In this document: piece after piece, positions 1 through 11,503 of the stretch
Layout: each line of letters begins with the position of its first letter
Position numbering within the stretch: the first letter of the stretch is position 1
From: Palsa-504 sp963744005
GTDB taxonomy: Bacteria > Actinomycetota > Actinomycetes > Streptosporangiales > Streptosporangiaceae
Length of the DNA: 64,000 bases
Assembly (NCBI GenBank): GCA_963744005.1
Contig: CAVURU010000004.1
Span: 1,240,001-1,304,000 of the forward strand
Reading direction: 5' to 3'
Made by a program: the position numbers and the translations under genes
The notes under the pieces: generated by a model
What the model was told of the DNA's origin: nothing
Seen by the model: the letters and a program-made list of their open reading frames with translations, nothing else
Database searches by the model: none

Positions 1-396
1 GCAGGTACGGCGGCGCAGTTCCGAACCCAGTTCCGAATGACTCCGAAGAGTAGTTGTCAATTACTCTCAGTCAATAACTGCGACTCGCCGGGCCAGCGCT
101 AAGTTCCTGGCCATTCCCGGACCTTAATGACACCAATGTAATTCCGGCCGGAAAGCATTCGAGAAATCGAACTGGGTTTCGTTTATCGGGGATGATTAGG
201 CCTCCTCTCTGCCGGCGACGCGCAATCGACCGCTCACCACGGCCGAACAAACTTACTGTGCGTAATCTCGTGAATACGGGGAAACATAGTTTCTGCCGGA
301 GCGCTCGGGCTGTACACGTGGGGTGAAACAGCCTTTCGCGCATCCGCGGGGGATCTACCAATCACTGGTTACCGGGGTTTTATTCGGGGGGCTTTA
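1..396. other. Upstream non-coding region of the DUF1906 gene
   Basis: This stretch is visibly richer in A and T than the rest of the window and has no open frame with actinobacterial codon use. A 96-codon minus-strand frame at 71-361 is Arg-rich and has no recognisable domain. The region presumably carries the promoter of the exported protein that follows. I could not identify a convincing -35/-10 pair, riboswitch or terminator. Confidence 0.4.
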
Positions 397-1875
397 ATGC
401 GTGGCGCCGCTGTGGCTGTCATCGTCGGGTACGCGTTCAGCGGAATCGGTTCTCCAAGCGCCCAAGCGCAGGTCACGTCCGAGGCGCAGCTGACCGCGGC
501 CGTCCAGCCGGCGCAGCAGAAGGCGCCCGCTCAGGCTATGAAATCCGTGACCTATAACGGCTATTCAGTCAGCGTGCCGTCCAGCTGGCCGGTGTACACG
601 CTCAACCAGAACTCGACTCAGTGCGTGCGCTACGACGTCAACGCCGTCTACCTCGGCACGCCCGGGGCGAACCAGAACTGCCCGGCCCACGCCACCGGCA
701 AGGCCGACACGCTCAGTATCGGCGCATCGCTCGCGCCCGGCGAGCTGTCCACCCCGGCCAACACGACCATGCACGCGTCGGTCGGCGCCAAGACCGGCGG
801 CGCGGACCTGCCCGCCACCCCGGGCACGATCCTGCAGAACCCGCAGACTCGCGAGTTCGGGGTCTCCATGCCGAGCAGCGCCCCGCCGGTGCACGCCACC
901 TACGGGACCGATCCCAGCCTGATCATGCAGATGCTGGCCAGCGTCCGCCAGGCCAGCAAGGCGCCCGCGCAGACCGCCGCCGTGGTGCAGCCCGCGGCCG
1001 CGCCCGGCTCCTCGTACTGGATGCCGCCGTCTTTTCCCGCGCCCAAGCCGTCGCCCAGCTCGACGCCCAAGCCGAGCTCCAGCGCGAAGCCGACCTCCAG
1101 TGCCAAGCCGGCCCCGGCGCCGACGTCCAGCGTGACCAGCGCCCCGGCTCAGACGGCCAGCGCCGCGGCCGTGACCACCGGCACCCAGAACGGGCTGGAC
1201 ACCTGCGCCGCGCCGTCGCTGCCCGCCATGAAGGCCTTCCGGGCCAAGTACTCCGCCATCGCCGTCTACATCGGCGGCTCGATGATGGGCTGCGGCCAGG
1301 CCAACCTCAACCAGGCCTGGGTCACCACGACCGAGGGCGAAGGCTGGTCCCTGATGCCCACCTACGTCGGGCCGCAGGCGCCGTGCAACAACTTCAGCGT
1401 CAAGGTCAACGCCAGCCAGGCCGCCGCGCAGGGCAAGCAGGAAGCCAGCACCGCGGTCGCCGACGCCGCCAGGTACGGCCTGGGCAAGGGAACGCCGATC
1501 TACTACGACATGGAGGCGTACAACAACACCAACGCCAGCTGCAAGACGGCCGTGCTGACCTTCCTGGACGCCTGGGACCGGCAGATCCAGGCCAACGGCT
1601 ACGTCTCCGGCGTCTACTCCAGCGCCGCCTCCGGCGCGGAGGACCTGCAGAAGACGGCCACCGTCGCCGGGCACGCCCTGGCCCGGCCGCAGGCCATCTG
1701 GATCGCGCTGTGGGACAACAAGCTCAACCTGACCGGGTCGCCCTACCTGACCACGGCGGTGTGGGCCAACAACGCCCGGTCCAAGCAGTACGCCGGGCCG
1801 AAGGTGGTCAAGATCGGCAGCTACTCCCTGGACCTCGACTCCGACCTGGTCGGCGGCCCGGCGGCCCACAGGTAG
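397..1875 (+). CDS. Secreted DUF1906 (glycoside-hydrolase-like) protein
   Basis: This is a 492-residue exported protein. The N-terminus has a short hydrophobic stretch ending in an Ala-x-Ala-like site (SAQAQ, about residue 25), which suggests a Sec signal peptide. A globular region of about 150 residues is followed by a Pro/Ser/Lys-rich linker (about 205-255, SSTPKPSSSAKP type) that probably spans the cell wall. The C-terminal 220 residues match the DUF1906 / Rv2525c-like TIM-barrel family, which resembles GH25 hydrolases. Visible landmarks are AVYIGGSM, LMPTYVGPQ, PIYYDMEAY and the terminal DLDSDLVGG. Enzymatic activity in this family is unproven, and a role in cell-wall turnover is inference. 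The ATG follows a G-rich stretch. No partner gene is adjacent. Confidence 0.8.
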   Translation: MRGAAVAVIVGYAFSGIGSPSAQAQVTSEAQLTAAVQPAQQKAPAQAMKSVTYNGYSVSVPSSWPVYTLNQNSTQCVRYDVNAVYLGTPGANQNCPAHATGKADTLSIGASLAPGELSTPANTTMHASVGAKTGGADLPATPGTILQNPQTREFGVSMPSSAPPVHATYGTDPSLIMQMLASVRQASKAPAQTAAVVQPAAAPGSSYWMPPSFPAPKPSPSSTPKPSSSAKPTSSAKPAPAPTSSVTSAPAQTASAAAVTTGTQNGLDTCAAPSLPAMKAFRAKYSAIAVYIGGSMMGCGQANLNQAWVTTTEGEGWSLMPTYVGPQAPCNNFSVKVNASQAAAQGKQEASTAVADAARYGLGKGTPIYYDMEAYNNTNASCKTAVLTFLDAWDRQIQANGYVSGVYSSAASGAEDLQKTATVAGHALARPQAIWIALWDNKLNLTGSPYLTTAVWANNARSKQYAGPKVVKIGSYSLDLDSDLVGGPAAHR

Positions 1876-2051
1876 TGAGCCGTCACCCAGCACGACCGGC
1901 CGAATCCAGTTCGCGATCAGCGCCCGGTGCTCCTAAGCTGGGGGCCTCCGGTGACGATGCCGCCGCTCAGTCCGAGCCGCACCGCGCCGGATTCGCAACC
2001 GGGGATCGCGCCCGTCGCGCCCGCCGACCGCCAGCCGGATGGAGACCATTG

Positions 2052-3440
2052 ATGGCCCTGCGCAGTGACCGACTCGACGCCATCGTCAGCCTGAGCAAGC
2101 GACGGGGGTTCGTCTACCCGTCCAGCGAGATCTACGGAGGCCTCCGGGCCTCGTGGGACTACGGCCCGCTCGGCGTCGAGCTGAAGAACAACATCAAGCG
2201 CCAGTGGTGGCGGGCGATGGTGACCGAGCGCGACGACATCGTCGGCCTCGACTCCTCGGTCATCCTGGCCCGCGAGGTGTGGGAGGCCAGCGGCCACGTC
2301 ACCGAGTTCGTCGACCCGCTGACCGAGTGCCAGTCCTGCCACAAGCGGTTCCGGGCCGACCACCTCGTCGAGGCCTACGAGGCCAAGCACGGGCACGCCC
2401 CGGCCGACGGGCTGAAGGACCTGGTCTGCCCGAACTGCGGCACCCGGGGCGCCTTCACCGAGCCGCGCATGTTCAACGGCCTGCTGCGCACCCACCTCGG
2501 CCCGGTCGAGGACGAGTCCGGGCTGGCCTACCTGCGCCCGGAGACGGCCCAGGGCATCTTCATCAACTTCAAGAACGTGCTGCAGACCTCGCGCCGCAAG
2601 ATCCCGTTCGGCATCGGCCAGATCGGCAAGTCGTTCCGCAACGAGATCACCCCGGGCAACTTCATCTTCCGCACCCGGGAGTTCGAGCAGATGGAGATGG
2701 AGTTCTTCGTCCGCCCGGGCACCGACGAGGAGTGGCACCAGCGCTGGATCGACGAGCGCTTCGGCTGGTACACCGACCTCGGCATCCGCAAGGAGAACCT
2801 GCGTCTGTACGAGCACCCGGCCGAGAAGCTGTCGCACTACTCCAAGCGCACGGTCGACATCGAGTACAAGTTTGACTTCGCCGGCCTGGAGTGGGGCGAG
2901 CTCGAGGGGATCGCCAACCGCACCGACTACGACCTGCGCACCCACGCCGAAGCGTCCAAGCAGGACATGCACTACCTGGACCAGGAGTCGGGCGAGCGGT
3001 TCATCCCGTTCGTCATCGAGCCGGCCGCCGGCGTCGACCGTGGCGCGCTGACCTTCCTGATGGACGCGTACGCCGAGGACGAGGCACCCGACGCCAAGGG
3101 CAACCTGGAGAAGCGGACCGTGCTGCGGCTTGACCGCCGGCTCGCGCCGGTCAAGGTCGCGGTGCTGCCGCTGTCACGCAACGCCGACCTGTCGCCCAAG
3201 GCCCGCGACCTGGCCGCGGTCCTGCGCCGGCGCTGGAACACCGAGTTCGACGACGCCAGCGCCATCGGCCGCCGCTACCGCCGCCAGGACGAGATCGGCA
3301 CCCCGTACTGCGTCACCGTCGACTTCGACACCCTCAACGACCAGGCCGTCACGGTCCGGGACCGGGACACCATGGGCCAGGACCGGGTCGGCCTGGACCA
3401 GGTCGAGGACTACCTGTCCGAGCGCCTCGGCTTCTGCTGA
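2052..3440 (+). CDS. glyS: Glycyl-tRNA synthetase, class II homodimeric type
   Basis: The protein has 462 residues. It charges tRNA-Gly with glycine in the cytoplasm. Motif 2 (FRNEITPGNFIFRTREFEQ) and the signature YLRPETAQGIF are intact. Two CxxC pairs (CQSC and CPNC, about residues 94-138) make the small Cys-rich insertion seen in actinobacterial and eukaryote-type alpha2 GlyRS. The C-terminal anticodon-binding domain runs from APVKVAVLPL to the end (IGTPYCVTVDFDTL). The frame is open far upstream, but conserved sequence begins at ATG 2052, which has GGAG eight bases upstream. A strong hairpin follows the stop codon. The upstream gap 1876-2051 holds no gene. Confidence 0.97.
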   Translation: MALRSDRLDAIVSLSKRRGFVYPSSEIYGGLRASWDYGPLGVELKNNIKRQWWRAMVTERDDIVGLDSSVILAREVWEASGHVTEFVDPLTECQSCHKRFRADHLVEAYEAKHGHAPADGLKDLVCPNCGTRGAFTEPRMFNGLLRTHLGPVEDESGLAYLRPETAQGIFINFKNVLQTSRRKIPFGIGQIGKSFRNEITPGNFIFRTREFEQMEMEFFVRPGTDEEWHQRWIDERFGWYTDLGIRKENLRLYEHPAEKLSHYSKRTVDIEYKFDFAGLEWGELEGIANRTDYDLRTHAEASKQDMHYLDQESGERFIPFVIEPAAGVDRGALTFLMDAYAEDEAPDAKGNLEKRTVLRLDRRLAPVKVAVLPLSRNADLSPKARDLAAVLRRRWNTEFDDASAIGRRYRRQDEIGTPYCVTVDFDTLNDQAVTVRDRDTMGQDRVGLDQVEDYLSERLGFC

Positions 3441-3475
3441 GTCCTGACTCCTGCTGGGTCCTCCGGGCCCTGCCT

Positions 3476-3507
3476 CGTGACGGCGCCGTCCCGGCGGCGC
3501 CGTCACG
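3476..3507. terminator. Bidirectional hairpin terminator
   Basis: A perfect 12-bp inverted repeat (left arm 3476-3487, right arm 3496-3507, 8-nt loop) lies between the convergent glyS and the oxidoreductase gene. The right arm overlaps the stop codon of the minus-strand gene. There is no long T tract, as is usual for GC-rich actinobacterial terminators. It would serve both transcripts. Confidence 0.75.
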
Positions 3508-4360
3508 ACGGCGGGAGCAGCGCCTCCAGCACGGCGTCCACCGTCGGCTCCTCGCCCGCCCGGCGGTAGATCTCGGCCGCGGCCTCGTGAAAGCCGTCGG
3601 GCAGGCCCGCTGCGGCCATGGCCTCGGCGATCTCCTCCATCTCGGCCACCCAGCGCCAGCCCTTGGCCGCCGCCGACCCGGCCGCCCGGGCCGAGCGCGC
3701 GGCCAGGTCGGGCTGGGACGTGGCCCACTCGGCCAGCAGCGCCTCCTCCACCCCGTCGGCGCGGGCCAGCGCCCGGGCCGTCAGCAGCAGCGCCGCGCTG
3801 CCCTTGGTCCACGCCGCGTAGGCCATCTTCAGCGCGGACGCGGCCCGGGGATCGGCCCCCAGCACCCGGGTGTCCGCCGCGCTGCCCGCGAACAGCTGCC
3901 CGACCTCGCCCGCCCGCTCGCCCGACAGGTAGAACCTGATGAACCCAGGCGATAGCGGGCCAGGCAAGGGCGGGGGAGTCCCGATGATCCCGCCGTCCAC
4001 GTAGCTGGCCCCGCCCGCCTCGACGATCTGGGCCACCTCCCGGGCCGTGTCCGGGGAGATCGCGTTGGCGTCCGCGTAGATGCCCTTGAACCCGGCCACG
4101 TGCCAGGCCACGTCCAGTGCCCCGTGCGGCGGGCAGACCGAGATGATCACCTCGGCCTGCCCGAGCAGGCCGGCCAGCCCGCCGTCCGCCGCCGTCAGGC
4201 CGGCCGCCGCGGCCCGCGCCGCGCTGGCCGGGCTGCGTCCCTGCGGGAGCCACAGCACCCGGTGACCGGCCGCGGTCAGGCACTGCCCGACCGCCGCTCC
4301 CATCTCACCCGGATGCAGCAGCCCGATGGTCCTCGTCTCGCTCATGAACCCCATTGTCAC
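3503..4360 (-). CDS. NAD(P)-dependent oxidoreductase, 6-phosphogluconate/beta-hydroxyacid dehydrogenase-like
   Basis: The protein has up to 285 residues. The N-terminus carries a Rossmann NAD(P) site (GLLHPGEMGAAVGQ), followed by the strand and turn of a beta-hydroxyacid dehydrogenase fold (AEVIISVCPP, YVDGGIIGTPP). The C-terminal helical part (ALKMAYAAWTKGSAAL, with the Lys of the conserved K-x4-K/N region) resembles the DUF1932 6PGDH-like domain. The substrate cannot be told from sequence. A second in-frame ATG at codon 6 (4345) gives MSETRTIG and may be the true start. It is convergent with glyS and divergent from ppdK, with about 145 bp between them. Confidence 0.8.
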   Translation of the reverse strand: MTMGFMSETRTIGLLHPGEMGAAVGQCLTAAGHRVLWLPQGRSPASAARAAAAGLTAADGGLAGLLGQAEVIISVCPPHGALDVAWHVAGFKGIYADANAISPDTAREVAQIVEAGGASYVDGGIIGTPPPLPGPLSPGFIRFYLSGERAGEVGQLFAGSAADTRVLGADPRAASALKMAYAAWTKGSAALLLTARALARADGVEEALLAEWATSQPDLAARSARAAGSAAAKGWRWVAEMEEIAEAMAAAGLPDGFHEAAAEIYRRAGEEPTVDAVLEALLPPS

Positions 4361-4505
4361 GATGCACCGAGGGTGCTGCGGCGAGACGCTCCAGTACGGC
4401 CGTCCCGGACCCCGCTGTTTGCGTGCCCGGCCGTAAACGAAGGACGGTAGAGTCCGCAGTGAACACGACGTCGCGCACTGCGAAGAGCAGGACGAGGAGC
4501 AGGAA

Positions 4506-7192
<2,687 letters not shown>

Positions 7193-7196
<4 letters not shown>

Positions 7197-8455
7197 CGAA
7201 CGGGTACGACGGCCGTGCTGGACACGACGGCCGTGCTGGCTATGACGACTGGGCCACGGCCCGCTGGGCGGCTGAGCCGCCCAAGCGGGCCGGGCGCAGC
7301 GACTTCGAGCGGGACCGGGCCCGGGTCCTGCACAGCGCCGCCTTGCGCCGGCTGGCGGCCAAGACCCAGGTGGTCGCGGCCGGCTCGGCGGATTTTCCCC
7401 GGACCAGGCTGACCCACTCCCTGGAATGCGCGCAGATCGGCCGGGAGCTGGGCCGCGAGCTCGGCTGCGACCCCGATCTGGTCGACGCCGCCTGCCTCGC
7501 CCACGACATCGGCCACAGCCCGTTCGGCCATAACGGGGAGTTCGCCCTCGACGACCTGGCCGCTCCGTGCGGCGGGTTCGAGGGCAACGCGCAGTCCCTG
7601 CGCCTGCTCACCCGGCTCGAGCCCAAGGTCCCCGGCGCCGGCCTGAACCTGACCCGGGCCACCCTCGACGCCACCCTCAAGTACCCGTGGCCCAGCCGCG
7701 GCGCGGGCACCAAGTTCGGCGTCTACGCCGAGGACGCCGAGGTGTTCGGCTGGATCAGGCAGGGCGCTCCGTCCGCCGGGCCGTGCCTGGAGGCCCAGGT
7801 CATGGACTGGGCCGACGACGTGGCCTACTCCGTCCATGACCTCGAAGACGGCTTCGTCGCCGGCCTGATCACCTTCAAGGCCCTGAACTCCCCGGCCGAG
7901 CGGGCCATCGTCGGCCAGACCACGGCCGCCACCTACCTGCCGGACGGCGAGATCGCGGCGGCCGAGCTCGCCGAGCTCCTCGACGCCCTGCTCGCCCTGG
8001 ACATCTGGCCCTCGTCCTACGACGGCGGCCCGGAGTCCGCCGCCGCGCTGAAGAACCTGACCAGCGAGCTGATCGGCCGCTTCTGCGTGGCCGCCGAGCG
8101 GGCCACCCGTGCCACCTACCCCGGCCGCCCGCTCAGCCGCTACGACGCGGACCTGGTCGTGCCCCGCCGGCAGCGCCTCGAATGCGCCCTGCTCAAGGGG
8201 ATCACCGCCTACTACGTGATGTCCCGGGCCGGCGCGGCCGCGGCCCAGGCCCGGGAGCGGGAACTGCTGGCCGAGCTGACCCTGGCCGTCGAACGCGGCG
8301 CCCCGCGCACCCTGGACCCGCTGCTGCGCCCGGCCTGGCTGGTCGCCGGCACGGACCAGGCCCGCCGCCGGGTCGTCATCGACCAGATCGCCAGCCTGAC
8401 CGATACCTCGGCCATCGCCTGGCATCACCGCCTGTGCGCCCCCGCCGAGTCGTAA
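7193..8455 (+). CDS. dgt: Deoxyguanosinetriphosphate triphosphohydrolase-like HD protein
   Basis: The protein has 420 residues. It hydrolyses dNTPs to deoxynucleoside and triphosphate and helps balance dNTP pools. The HD-domain metal ligands are visible in RLTHSLECAQIGRELG and CLAHDIGHSPFGHNGE, followed by MDWADDVAYSVHDLED. The GTG start overlaps the ppdK stop (GTGA). The N-terminus contains a short duplicated segment (DGRAGH/DGRAGY) encoded by an 18-bp period at about 7203-7237. The order ppdK-dgt ahead of dnaG is typical of actinobacteria and suggests a link to replication. Confidence 0.93.
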
Positions 8456-8464
8456 TCTAGGCCC

Positions 8465-9676
8465 ATGCCAACCTTCGTGATCGTCGGGGCCAGCCTGGCC
8501 GGGGCCAAGGCCGCCGAGACCCTCCGCGCCGACGGCTTTGACGGCGACATCGTGCTGCTCGGCCGCGAGCAGGAGCTCCCGTACGAGCGTCCGCCGCTGT
8601 CCAAGGGCTACCTGCAGGGCAAGGAGGAGCGCTCGGTCATCTACGTCCACCCGGAGGAGTGGTACGCCGAGCAGCGGATCGACCTGCGCCTGGGCGTCAC
8701 GGTCACCGCCCTCGACCGCGCCGGGGCGGCCGTCGCCACCTCCGGCCCGGATGGCCCCGGCCGGGTGGCCTACGACAAGCTGCTGCTGGCCACCGGCGCC
8801 TCCCCGCGCCAGCTGAACTTCCCCGGCTCCGACCGGCCCGAGGTCCGCTACCTGCGCACCGCGGACGACTCCGACCGGCTCCGCGAGGCGCTGGCGGGCA
8901 GCCCCCGGGTCGTCGTGGCCGGGGCCGGCTGGATCGGCCTGGAGACCGCCGCCGCAGCGCGCTCCTACGGCTGTCCGGTCACCGTGCTGGAGCCCCAGTC
9001 CGGCGCGCTGGCCGAGCAGGTCGGCCCCGAGGTCGGCGCCGTCTTCACCGAGCTGCACCGGGCCAACGGCGTCGAGTTCCGCTTCGGCGAGCGGGCCGAG
9101 GAGTTCCGCCCCGGCCTGGTCATCACCTCGGCCGGCGCCGAGGTCCCCGCCGACCTGCTCATCATCGGCATCGGCGCCGCCCCCAACGACCAGCTCGCCG
9201 CCGAGGCCGGCCTGGCCACCGACAACGGCGTGCTGACCGACGAGGCGCTGCGCACCGACGACGAGAACATCTACGCCGCGGGCGACGTGGCCAACTCCGT
9301 CAACCCCCTGCTCGGCCGCCGCATCCGCGTCGAGCACTGGGCCAACGCCCTGGACGGCGGCCCGGCCGCCGCCCGCTCGATGCTCGGCCAGCCGGTCGTC
9401 TTCGACAAGGTGCCGTACTTCTACAGCGACCAGTACGACCTCGGCATGGAGTGCGCCGGCCTGCCCAGCCCCGGAAGCTACGACGACGTCGTCTTCCGCG
9501 GCGACCGGGCCAGCCTGGAGTTCATCGCCTTCTGGCTGTCGGCCGGCCGCGTCGTGGCCGGCATGAACGTCAACGTCTGGGACGTCAACGACGACATCCA
9601 GGCCCTGATCCGATCCGGCCGCCCGGTCGACCTGGGCCGCCTGACCGACCCCGGCATCCCTCTCACTGACCTCTAG
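8465..9676 (+). CDS. FAD-dependent NAD(P)H oxidoreductase, ferredoxin-reductase type
   Basis: The protein has 403 residues. It probably passes electrons from NAD(P)H to a small redox partner such as ferredoxin or rubredoxin. The N-terminal FAD site is FVIVGASLAGAKAAETL, with the family motif YERPPLSKGYLQG. A second dinucleotide fold is VVVAGAGWIGLETAAAA, the FAD C-motif is NIYAAGDVAN, and a C-terminal reductase domain follows. No ferredoxin or P450 gene is adjacent, so the partner is unknown. The ATG lies nine bases after the dgt stop, which suggests co-transcription with ppdK-dgt. Confidence 0.9.
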   Translation: MPTFVIVGASLAGAKAAETLRADGFDGDIVLLGREQELPYERPPLSKGYLQGKEERSVIYVHPEEWYAEQRIDLRLGVTVTALDRAGAAVATSGPDGPGRVAYDKLLLATGASPRQLNFPGSDRPEVRYLRTADDSDRLREALAGSPRVVVAGAGWIGLETAAAARSYGCPVTVLEPQSGALAEQVGPEVGAVFTELHRANGVEFRFGERAEEFRPGLVITSAGAEVPADLLIIGIGAAPNDQLAAEAGLATDNGVLTDEALRTDDENIYAAGDVANSVNPLLGRRIRVEHWANALDGGPAAARSMLGQPVVFDKVPYFYSDQYDLGMECAGLPSPGSYDDVVFRGDRASLEFIAFWLSAGRVVAGMNVNVWDVNDDIQALIRSGRPVDLGRLTDPGIPLTDL

Positions 9677-9704
9677 CCGCGAATCTCACTCCACGCTAGT
9701 AGCA

Positions 9705-9806
9705 CCGGCCCCAATAACGCGGAAGATCGTTCTTACCTGGAGGATCCGGGCCACTATGGTCGCCCGGATCTTCCGCAAAAGCCGGAACCTCCACGTTATG
9801 GCCGGC
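9705..9806. repeat. Nested, competing inverted repeats upstream of the AbiEi/DUF559 gene
   Basis: Three pairings are visible. The outer arms begin at 9705 (ccggcc..aataacg) and end at 9806 (cgttatggccgg), with a small bulge. The middle arms are 9719-9728 and 9767-9776, perfect over 10 bp. The inner arms are 9743-9751 and 9762-9770, perfect over 9 bp with a 10-nt loop. The middle and inner right arms overlap, so these two hairpins exclude each other. The structure ends 10 bases before the next ATG. It could be a terminator of the upstream gene, an operator or an attenuator. Confidence 0.6.
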
Positions 9807-9816
9807 TGAGAGCCCG

Positions 9817-10920
9817 ATGTCGGCGGCTAGCGCCACACTGGGCGGCATGGTCGGCGAGGTCCCATTTACCCTCCGCAACCTGGCTGCGCGCCAGGGCGGG
9901 GTCGTCTCCCGCTCGCAGGCTCTCCGAGAGGGCGTGTCCGAGAGCGTCATCAAGTTCCGGGTCAGCAGCGGTCGCTGGCGGCCAATTCACCCCGGCGTCT
10001 ACGCCACCTTCAGCGGTGCTCCCGGCCGGGGCGCAGCGCTGTGGGCAGCCGTGCTGTCGGCCGGGCCGGGCGCGATGCTCAGCCATGAAACCGCAGCTGA
10101 GCTCCAGCGTCTGACCGACAAACCCGGCCAGACGATTCACGTGACCGTACCCGTCCAGCGCCGCGTCAGCCCGGCCACCGGTATCTCCCTGCACCGATCG
10201 GTCCGGGCCGGTGAGGTCAGGCAGGCTGGCGGCAACCCGCCGCGAACGCGGGTCGAGGAGACCGTGCTTGACCTCATTCAGGCGGCCACCGATTTCGACA
10301 CTGTATGCAGCCTGGTGACCCGGGCGTTCGCCCGGGACCTCACCGGCCAAGACCAGCTGCGCGCTGCCATGCGCCATCGAGGCCGCCTGCGCTGGCGCAC
10401 TGACCTCAACGACCTGATCGCAGCTGCGGCCGGCGGCGACCACTCGGTTCTGGAGTTCCGCTACGACCGCGACGTGGAACGAGCACACGGGCTACCCAAG
10501 CCGGTCCGGCAGGCGCCGTTCATTACGCCGGACGGCCGCCGGGGGCGCCGGGATCGCCTTTATGAGGACTTCGGCCTGATCGTTGAGTTGGATGGGCGGC
10601 TGGCCCACGCGGCCGAGGACCAGTGGCGGGACAAGGCTCGCGACAACGCCGCGGCCGCCGACGGGCGTCAGTCCCTGCGGTACGGCTGGACCCAGGTTCG
10701 CTGGCACGCATGCGTCACGGCCCTTGAAGTCGCGGTCGTCTTGCGGACCCGCGGCTGGGGCGGCTGGCCGCGTCCCTGCGCGCCTGGCTGCCCGGTCGAG
10801 CGAGTACTGGCCCGCCGTGCGGTTCCTTCCCAGCGGCGAGCGGCCGGTCGGGGACCTGCAGCTATGCGGAGCGAATTACACTGCGCTGATGCCCTGTGCC
10901 GCCGAGGTCGTGTCCTTTGA
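9817..10920 (+). CDS. AbiEi-type winged-helix protein with DUF559 (Vsr-like) nuclease-like domain
   Basis: The protein has 367 residues. The N-terminal 60 residues (LAARQGGVVSRSQALREGVS, then RRPIHPGVYAT-like RWRPIHPGVYAT) form the winged-helix domain of the AbiEi antitoxin family. The middle region has the family's LSHETAAELQ. Residues about 210-310 resemble DUF559, a PD-(D/E)xK relative of Vsr, with an acidic residue in VLEFRYDRD, then RDRLYEDFGL and VELDGRLAH. No AbiEii nucleotidyltransferase toxin gene is adjacent, so it is an orphan. The last 40 residues after CAPGCPV look like extra read-through and overlap the next gene by 32 bp. An internal ATG at 9847 is an alternative start. Catalysis and function are inferred. 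Confidence 0.75.
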   Translation: MSAASATLGGMVGEVPFTLRNLAARQGGVVSRSQALREGVSESVIKFRVSSGRWRPIHPGVYATFSGAPGRGAALWAAVLSAGPGAMLSHETAAELQRLTDKPGQTIHVTVPVQRRVSPATGISLHRSVRAGEVRQAGGNPPRTRVEETVLDLIQAATDFDTVCSLVTRAFARDLTGQDQLRAAMRHRGRLRWRTDLNDLIAAAAGGDHSVLEFRYDRDVERAHGLPKPVRQAPFITPDGRRGRRDRLYEDFGLIVELDGRLAHAAEDQWRDKARDNAAAADGRQSLRYGWTQVRWHACVTALEVAVVLRTRGWGGWPRPCAPGCPVERVLARRAVPSQRRAAGRGPAAMRSELHCADALCRRGRVL

Positions 10921-11500
10921 TGACTCCGAGCCGCCGCCGGGGCTGGATCCCTGGGTGCCCGGCGCGGCCCCGGCCACCAGCATCGAGATCGCCGAGCCCG
11001 ATCCCGGCTGGCCGCAGCGGTACCAGGAACTCGCCGCCCAGATCCGCGGTGCCCTGGGCGGGCGGGCCCTGCAGCTCGAGCACGTAGGCTCCACGTCGGT
11101 CCCCGGCCTGCCCGCCAAGCCGGTCATCGACATCGACCTCACCGTGGACGATCCCGGCCGCGAGGCGGACTACGTCCCCCCGCTGGAGAAGATCGGCTTC
11201 CGGCTCGTCATCCGCGAGCCCTGGTGGTACGGCCACCGGGTCCTGGTGAGCGACGAGCCGCGCGCCAACCTGCACGTGTTCGGCCTGGACAGCCCGGAAG
11301 CGGTGCGGCACCGGATCTTCCGTGACTGGCTGCGGGGCAACCCCGACGAACGCGACCGCTACGCCGCCGCCAAGCGCCAGGCCGCGTCCGCGGCCAACGC
11401 GGCAGGCGAGCACGTCATGCAGTACAACGCGCGCAAGCAGCAGGTCGTTCGGGAGATCTACCGCCGGGCCTTCCTGGCCGCGGGCCTGCTCGAGGAGTGA
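10889..11500 (+). CDS. GrpB family protein (UPF0157 nucleotidyltransferase-like)
   Basis: The protein has 203 residues. The GrpB signature is clear: EPDPGWPQRYQEL, LEHVGSTSVPGLPAKPVIDIDL, and a C-terminal YNARKQQVVREI. The fold is that of the nucleotidyltransferase superfamily, but the reaction is not established. The frame is open to 10583, but only the part from ATG 10889 matches the family, after a short non-conserved leader of about 25 residues. It overlaps the upstream gene by 32 bp and converges on the HAD gene with a 3-bp gap. Confidence 0.85.
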   Translation: MPCAAEVVSFDDSEPPPGLDPWVPGAAPATSIEIAEPDPGWPQRYQELAAQIRGALGGRALQLEHVGSTSVPGLPAKPVIDIDLTVDDPGREADYVPPLEKIGFRLVIREPWWYGHRVLVSDEPRANLHVFGLDSPEAVRHRIFRDWLRGNPDERDRYAAAKRQAASAANAAGEHVMQYNARKQQVVREIYRRAFLAAGLLEE

Positions 11501-11503
11501 CGC

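Noticed and set aside
71..361. 96-codon minus-strand frame in the first gap
   Set aside because: It is Arg-rich with codon use unlike the neighbours, has no domain and no ribosome-binding site.
9705..9806. Idea that the inverted repeats are a MITE or IS remnant
   Set aside because: No target-site duplication was found, and no second copy exists in the window.
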